From the NCBI GenBank assembly GCA_904066235.2, contig CAJFCV020000004.1:8246001-8310000 (forward strand): a stretch of DNA of 64,000 bases, given 5' to 3'. Made by a program: the position numbers and the translations under genes. The stretch's first letter is position 1. Each line of letters opens with the position of its first letter. This DNA is from Bursaphelenchus xylophilus. Its lineage: Eukaryota; Nematoda; Chromadorea; Rhabditida; Aphelenchoididae. The notes beneath the pieces were generated by a model. The model was given only the letters and a program-made list of their open reading frames with translations. It did no database searches and was not told the origin of the DNA. Positions 58,928-64,000 of the stretch are shown in pieces.

Positions 58928-60654
58928 AACGGTTTGCCCAAAACGACAAAAAAACGCCCGAAAAGACTTTTTGTTTTTTGCGAAAATCATTTTATACGAT
59001 CAAAGTTTCAGAGAACTAACTGGGATGTTCACCTTGCAAGGCATTCTAAGCGTTACTGAAGATTGTGATTGATATAATTAGCATAAATAAACACAATATT
59101 ATCATGCGGTAGTAGAAATGTCTTGTTAATAGACAAATATTATCTTGGCCAATGGAGTAACGAATAGGCCAAGTAGCCAACAATACAACTTTTTTTGCGT
59201 AATTCTTGGATTAAACCGGAATTTTTATTACATTTTTCCTATTTTTATATTGTACATGCACCACGCTTTTTGGTTACACTCATCTACCTCGACTTGCACC
59301 CTATCAACACATTTTTCGCCATTTCTAGTTCATTTGGGGACTACACTCGTTCCCTGTCAGTCCTACTGTGCTTAAAAAAAAATTGAAATATCACAATACT
59401 CAGTACATCAGAAAAATCGGAAAAATTATTCTCCGTAATAAAATTAATATTATATTATGTAACAATAATATAACTACAATCATCATTCTTCAAATATTAA
59501 ACCTGTGTGCCGCCCTTCCATAAAGATCATCATAATGGGACGTTAAATCATTTTTCTACTACCACTACCAGTTTCCCTATGGTCTTGTCATCTTTACCAT
59601 GATGACACTCTTTTTTCTGATTACCTTTCCACAGTTACCATATAAGTAATATTGCCTCAATGCTGTTTATCTTCTCACGTCAAAACGTTTAAAAAATCAG
59701 GACAGTATCGAACATTTTTGTCAATAATTTTTAAGGCATTACGTTTTTGATACCATATCTACGGGATTTTGGTCATGACAGAAGCTGTTAAAACCCACGG
59801 TACAATAAAAAATTGCATCTAGCAGTGTAGTTATTTATTGTACAGCCTAGGAGAACCGTCACGACATCCCCTAGCCATCATGAAATTTTTTTTGCAAAAC
59901 TTATTGTAGTCAAGGGGTGATGCTCTCATTGGGGTCCAGAAAATCGAATTAAATTTTAGGGCTAGAATTCTGAAACTTTCCAGTATTTGACTCTAGTGTA
60001 TCCCTCGTCTAACAGAATTAAAAAATTTTCACAATGTTGTGTTCTACAGTATTTATAGAGTACTGTAAAATGCCTATTTTTTGCGATTTTTTCTTCCGCA
60101 CACCCCTCACTCCGAACACCTATGCCAGAAATCAATGGGTAGATGTGGAAAATGCAAGTCAGGTTTGATAAATGCTAGTGACACTCAGACGAGACCGGCT
60201 GTAACGGTTGTTTACACATCAATTTCCAAGTACTTTTTGGACCCTTCATTGGGGTCCAGAAAATGACCCTTCAAAATTCACCAAATTGCATGAAATTTTC
60301 AAGATATACTGTTCTGATAGTCGTGTAACTAACAAAAATCAAACATCTTGAATATCACCTCTAAGAAGCCATATATGACCCGCTAAAAGGCGCCTTAAAA
60401 TTGCACATTTTCGAAAGCTCCTGGCAAGTCAGAGTTTCGATATGGATGATGGGGAAACATTCAATACAAGAGAAGAAGTGTGCAAGAATTCATTTCTACT
60501 CTTATTTTGTATCGTTCTGTTAGTCTTTGCTGTCTTTTACATTCAAACTTTTACCCTATAATTCCGGAATTTTTCACGACTCGGGCGCGAACTGCGAAGG
60601 GCTCGGGCGCTTTTTTGTCGTTTTTTGTTCTATGTGGGCAAACCGTGTCTAGAT
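58928..60654. other. Spacer specific to the second unit
   Basis: AT-rich DNA absent between ORP and kinase in unit 1. No gene found. The 8-bp target duplication GTCTAGAT of the next element lies at 60647-60654. The phrase CATTGGGGTCCAGAAAAT occurs twice (59928 and 60248), a short dispersed repeat. Confidence 0.45.
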
Positions 60655-61159
60655 TAGACATGGCTCCCGGGCCGGGCCGGCCCGGGCCGGCCTGGGCCGG
60701 GCCGCGGGCCGGGCCGAAATTTCGGCCCGTCGGCCGGATTTCAGGTCGGCCGGGCCGGCCGGACCATTTCCGGCCCGTCGGCCGGGCCGACGTTTCGGCC
60801 CGGCCCGGCCCGAAATAGTTAAAATCCAGAATCTCGAAGCGAAAATTGGGATTGATAATGAAAATAAACGAAATGTGAAGACACAAAAATACCTTTTTTA
60901 ACGGTATTTTTGTTTTTAGATAGCTATGGAACACAGTATTTATCCATTTACATGATGATAGAAAAAAATTAGGTCATAAGGAGTTAGACTTGGGGAGACT
61001 TTCGTTTTAATGGGCCGGCCCGGGCCGGGCCGAAGCAAATTTAGAACGGGCCGGGCCGGGCCGACGGAAAATTTGAAACGGGCCGGGCCGGCCGGAACCC
61101 TTCAGGCCGACGGGCCGGGCCGAGATTTTCGGCCCGGGCCGGCCGACGAGCCATGTCTA
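60655..61159. mobile_element. hAT-like MITE with GGCCGG-rich arms
   Basis: 505 bp, starts TAGACATGGCTC and ends GAGCCATGTCTA, with an exact 8-bp target duplication GTCTAGAT (60647-60654 and 61160-61167). The ends and 8-bp duplication are typical of hAT elements. The arms are CGGGCC-rich and self-complementary; the middle is AT-rich. No coding capacity. Confidence 0.92.
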
Positions 61160-61503
61160 GTCTAGATCTAGTACTGCGTACGTACGAAATTTTTCCTTGT
61201 GGAACAAAGTGTCAAAAATTGATATTTGAAGCTCGTCCGTCCAGAAAATACGTCATGATGACAGCTATTTATGACGTGTTTTCTAGAACTAGAAGGCGGC
61301 TATTGTAACAATGAGTTGAAATAACTTTGTATTTAGGGTCTTGCAAGGCTCTGTATCGCTTTTTATTGAGCATACACCTTTAATTATTTTGACCAGAAAT
61401 TATGTTGTGTTACACTACTTATTTGACGAGCATAAATTCAGTTTATTCCCCAAAGAAACAAGTATAATGTTCGTGTTCATCGTTGAAATAGATTTATCGG
61501 GAA

Positions 61504-64000
61504 TCAGCGGTTTCTAGAAATTCTTCTCTGTCTCGGCGGGGCTTCTGGCCTCTCTCCATTCGCTGTAGGACTCGCGTTGTCCAAGAACAGCTCCTTATGC
61601 CAACTTATAACACATTTCCCGCCGTCTTGTAAGTCCACAACCTCTGGCTTTTCTGCAGCGGCAACTGTACTTTCATCTTCTCTAACACGAGAACCTCTTT
61701 TCACTTTGGCATCCAATTCCTTAACTCTTCTGAAGGCTTTGATGGCTCCTGTGCTGATGTAGATGAAATCGTAGAGACTGAAATGATTCGATTACAACAT
61801 GTATACATAAACGAAGATAATATGACGTAAGCTTACCTACTTTATTTGTTCATCGTATAGGTACCCAAAAAGCATTTCGTGGAAGAGACTTTCCGCTTCT
61901 TTCTCGTGGAAAGAAGTTTTCACAACAAATTTCTTGAAGAATCTTTCCTGAGAAGAGCCCAAGGAAAGGCTGATGCACATTATCAGATGCTTTAACAGTT
62001 TGATGGGATTTGCGGGATTGTTGTTCATTCTTCGATGCTCTTCCAATTTGCGTCTATGTTTCTTCTCAAGCAAATATTTCAAATTGTCTTCTCCGCAAGT
62101 CCCAAGTAGTTTTTCAAACAACTCAGCATTGGGGATAGGAGGCTGGAGCATCCAGAATTTCTGGACAAAGAGTTCGGAGACAGTCGGACGATCTGCCGGA
62201 TTCAATTTGAGACAAGAATCTGCAAATGATGCTGTAAAAGGTCTGACTAGTCGTTTGATTTATCCTGAAAATTCCCAGGCGGCTTTCCCGAGAGTTCGAT
62301 TCAGAGCGAAATCATCCGAACGACTAGCGAAAGATCTGGATCGCATTGGATTTGTCTGAATTAGTGTTCGCTGCTTACCAATGAAGTCTTTGCAATGCTT
62401 GGACAGTTTTTTTCTCAGTTGTTCTCCATTGGCATACATCCTGTTCCAATTTACGTCGCGAACTGTGTTCATTTTCTGCAAAGCCGCAATTTCTTCTTCA
62501 ACGTCTGGGTTGGGGTTTCTTTCAAACGGAATCGTGCCGTATAGAAGCTCCAGCGTGCAGATCCCGACCGCCCTAAATGCATTACAATGGGGGACCTGAT
62601 CCAGTAGCAAAAAACGTACCATTCTGCATCCGGGAAGTATCAAAAAATGTGGCAAAATGCTTCCCTCTCCAAGTGAAAAAAACTCAGATTTCAAAAGCGC
62701 GCTCGCTCTTTTTGTGAGGGAAATGGCGCGCCCTTCAAAACGAAGTTTTTTCACTTGGAGAGGGAAGCATTTTGCCACATTTTTGATCCTTCCCGGATGC
62801 AAAATCGTACGTTTTTTGCCACTGGATCAGGTCCCCCACTGTAATTAAATTTCTATGTTGAAATTAAAAAATTATAGCACTGTAGTAAGCAATAAAATCA
62901 AAAATTCCTTGCCATGTTTCAGCTCTGATGTCATACGCCGCTGCGCTTCTGTCGAAATAACGCTTGGCGACTTCTGGCGCCATGAACAGCTTGGTTCCAC
63001 ATGGGGTCTTCAAGAGTCCGAGGCTGTTCTCAGCTGGCGTATACTTGCGAGAGAGCCCAAAGTCGGCAATCTTGATCGTCCCTTCTTTGTCAAACAAGAA
63101 ATTGTCGGCTTTAAGGTCTCGATGAACAAATTTATGGCTGTGCATGAAGGCCAGGCCGCAACAAACCTGCTGGATGATATTGTGAACTACATCTTCTGAG
63201 AAGATCTGAAACACTTCTTTGGTCTCTCGGTCTTCTTTCTGTTCTGCCAAACTGAAAGTAAAAGGGTGTTGTTAGTCTACAAGGTGAATTTTATACTGAA
63301 TGGTCTAAAAATGAAATAAATTTGGCAGTTTTAGATTTCATCGTCTAAATAATGTAAGATGAAGAATTCAAGATACCTTGTTGGTCGACTTACATCTCCA
63401 TCACGATTTTCCCAAGAGGGTAGAGAGCTGGCATGATCAGAGTGAGGACTCCGTCATTCGTGATGCATGCACAGTAGAGATGGACAATGTTTGGATGATG
63501 CAAAGTGCCCAAAGCGCGGATCTCACGTTTCTGAAAGACAGCAACTAGAGTCTTCAAGAATTACCCTCAATCACATTTCTGGATGAGATTCTGGAACTAA
63601 AAGAAGTTATTAACAATATTGTATACACTTACGATCATGTCAATGTCTCTTTTGTAGGTCCGCACCAGCTTGATGGCACATTTCGACTTTTCCTTTTCAT
63701 TGTAGCCCCGGAACACGGTTCCAAATGATCCGGCACCCAGCACACTCCGGACCTTGAAAAACGAGAGGTTCGCTTCCCAGAGCTTTTCCGGTTGATAATT
63801 CGCGGCGACTTTCTGATAGGCCAGAGACGGATCCGAATAGGTTCGGATGGCCTCGCGGACCTTGCGCACGCCCGAGGCGCCGATGTCCTTCAGAACACGT
63901 TCTGGACGAATCGATTCGGAAGGGGTCCCCCAAAGGCGGACGTCTTCTCCGCTCATCGGGGTCAACGAGTCGCGGTCAAGTGCTGTCGACGAACGGACCC
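61504..64000 (-). CDS. Ser/Thr protein kinase (5' end may lie outside window)
   Basis: Exons 64000-63633, 63530-63394, 63251-62913, 62572-62379, 62231-61841 and 61777-61504 are in phase. From the ATG at 63956 they give 552 aa, but the frame stays open to the window edge, so the true start may be further upstream. The kinase domain is complete: glycine loop GAGSFGTV (74-81), Lys96, HRDLKADN (197-204), DFG (217-219), APE (245-247) and a closing LNPADRP. A tail of about 90 residues follows, ending RQRRISRNR. The intron 62573-62912 uses a GC donor and contains a MITE. The last intron has the donor GTAGGT right before an in-frame TAG, so failed splicing would truncate the tail. The substrate is unknown; the family is not assigned. 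Confidence 0.85.
62585..62841. mobile_element. Foldback MITE, Tc1/mariner-like, in a kinase intron
   Basis: 257 bp flanked by TA on both sides (62583-62584, 62842-62843). Its ends read CA(A/G)TGGGGGACCTGATCCAG and continue as inverted arms of about 100 bp with few mismatches (for example TGTGGCAAAATGCTTCCCTC on one side). A TA duplication and a CAGTG-type end fit Tc1/mariner. No transposase. Confidence 0.85.

Overview
This window is nuclear DNA of a nematode. The evidence is many short introns (down to 38 nt) with TTTTCAG/TTTTAG acceptors, acceptor-like sites just upstream of several start codons (as expected for spliced-leader trans-splicing), nematode-type serpentine receptors, Ser-Gly proteoglycan core proteins and an EAT-6-like Na+/K+-ATPase. 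I cannot name the species. Gene models were assembled by hand from splice signals, and every coding model given has consistent intron phases.

Layout. 1-8536: two tandem Na+/K+-ATPase alpha genes on the + strand; the first is cut by the window edge and the second is complete (999 aa). 9200-9774 (-): a 134-aa chromodomain protein. 11111-11957 (+): a 239-aa secreted Cys-rich protein behind a TATA box. 14409-21469 (+): a K-Cl cotransporter with at least three possible first exons. 22816-24732 (+): an unrecognised 453-aa protein with a weak F-box-like start. 25066-28642 (-): two paralogous secreted proteins with Ser-Gly-rich regions (likely glycosaminoglycan attachment) followed by a Cys-rich domain, separated by a hAT-like MITE. 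28960-41563: a 12.6-kb stretch in which I find no gene. 41564-49734 (+): a FMRFamide-receptor-like GPCR, a four-helix membrane protein of unknown family and an Sra/Sre-type chemoreceptor. 49933-64000 (-): a rearranged duplication of an oxysterol-binding-protein-related gene (ORP) plus a Ser/Thr kinase. The first unit has an intact ORP (819 aa) and a broken kinase; the second has a broken ORP and an apparently intact kinase (5' end outside the window).

The most interesting part is 54074-56118, between the two ORP units. Pieces of the Ser-Gly proteoglycan locus landed there: its signal-peptide exon start and its 3' flank now bracket an unrelated Cys/His-rich exon. They form a phase-consistent two-exon gene that looks like a newly made chimera. 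The junctions carry perfect inverted repeats (55964/56094 and 58884-58927).

Functionally the left half is ion transport (Na+/K+ pump and K-Cl cotransport), the middle is extracellular matrix or egg-coat-like secreted proteins, and the right half is sensory/peptide receptors, lipid transfer and signalling. I see no evidence that these act as one pathway. No rRNA, tRNA or CRISPR was found.
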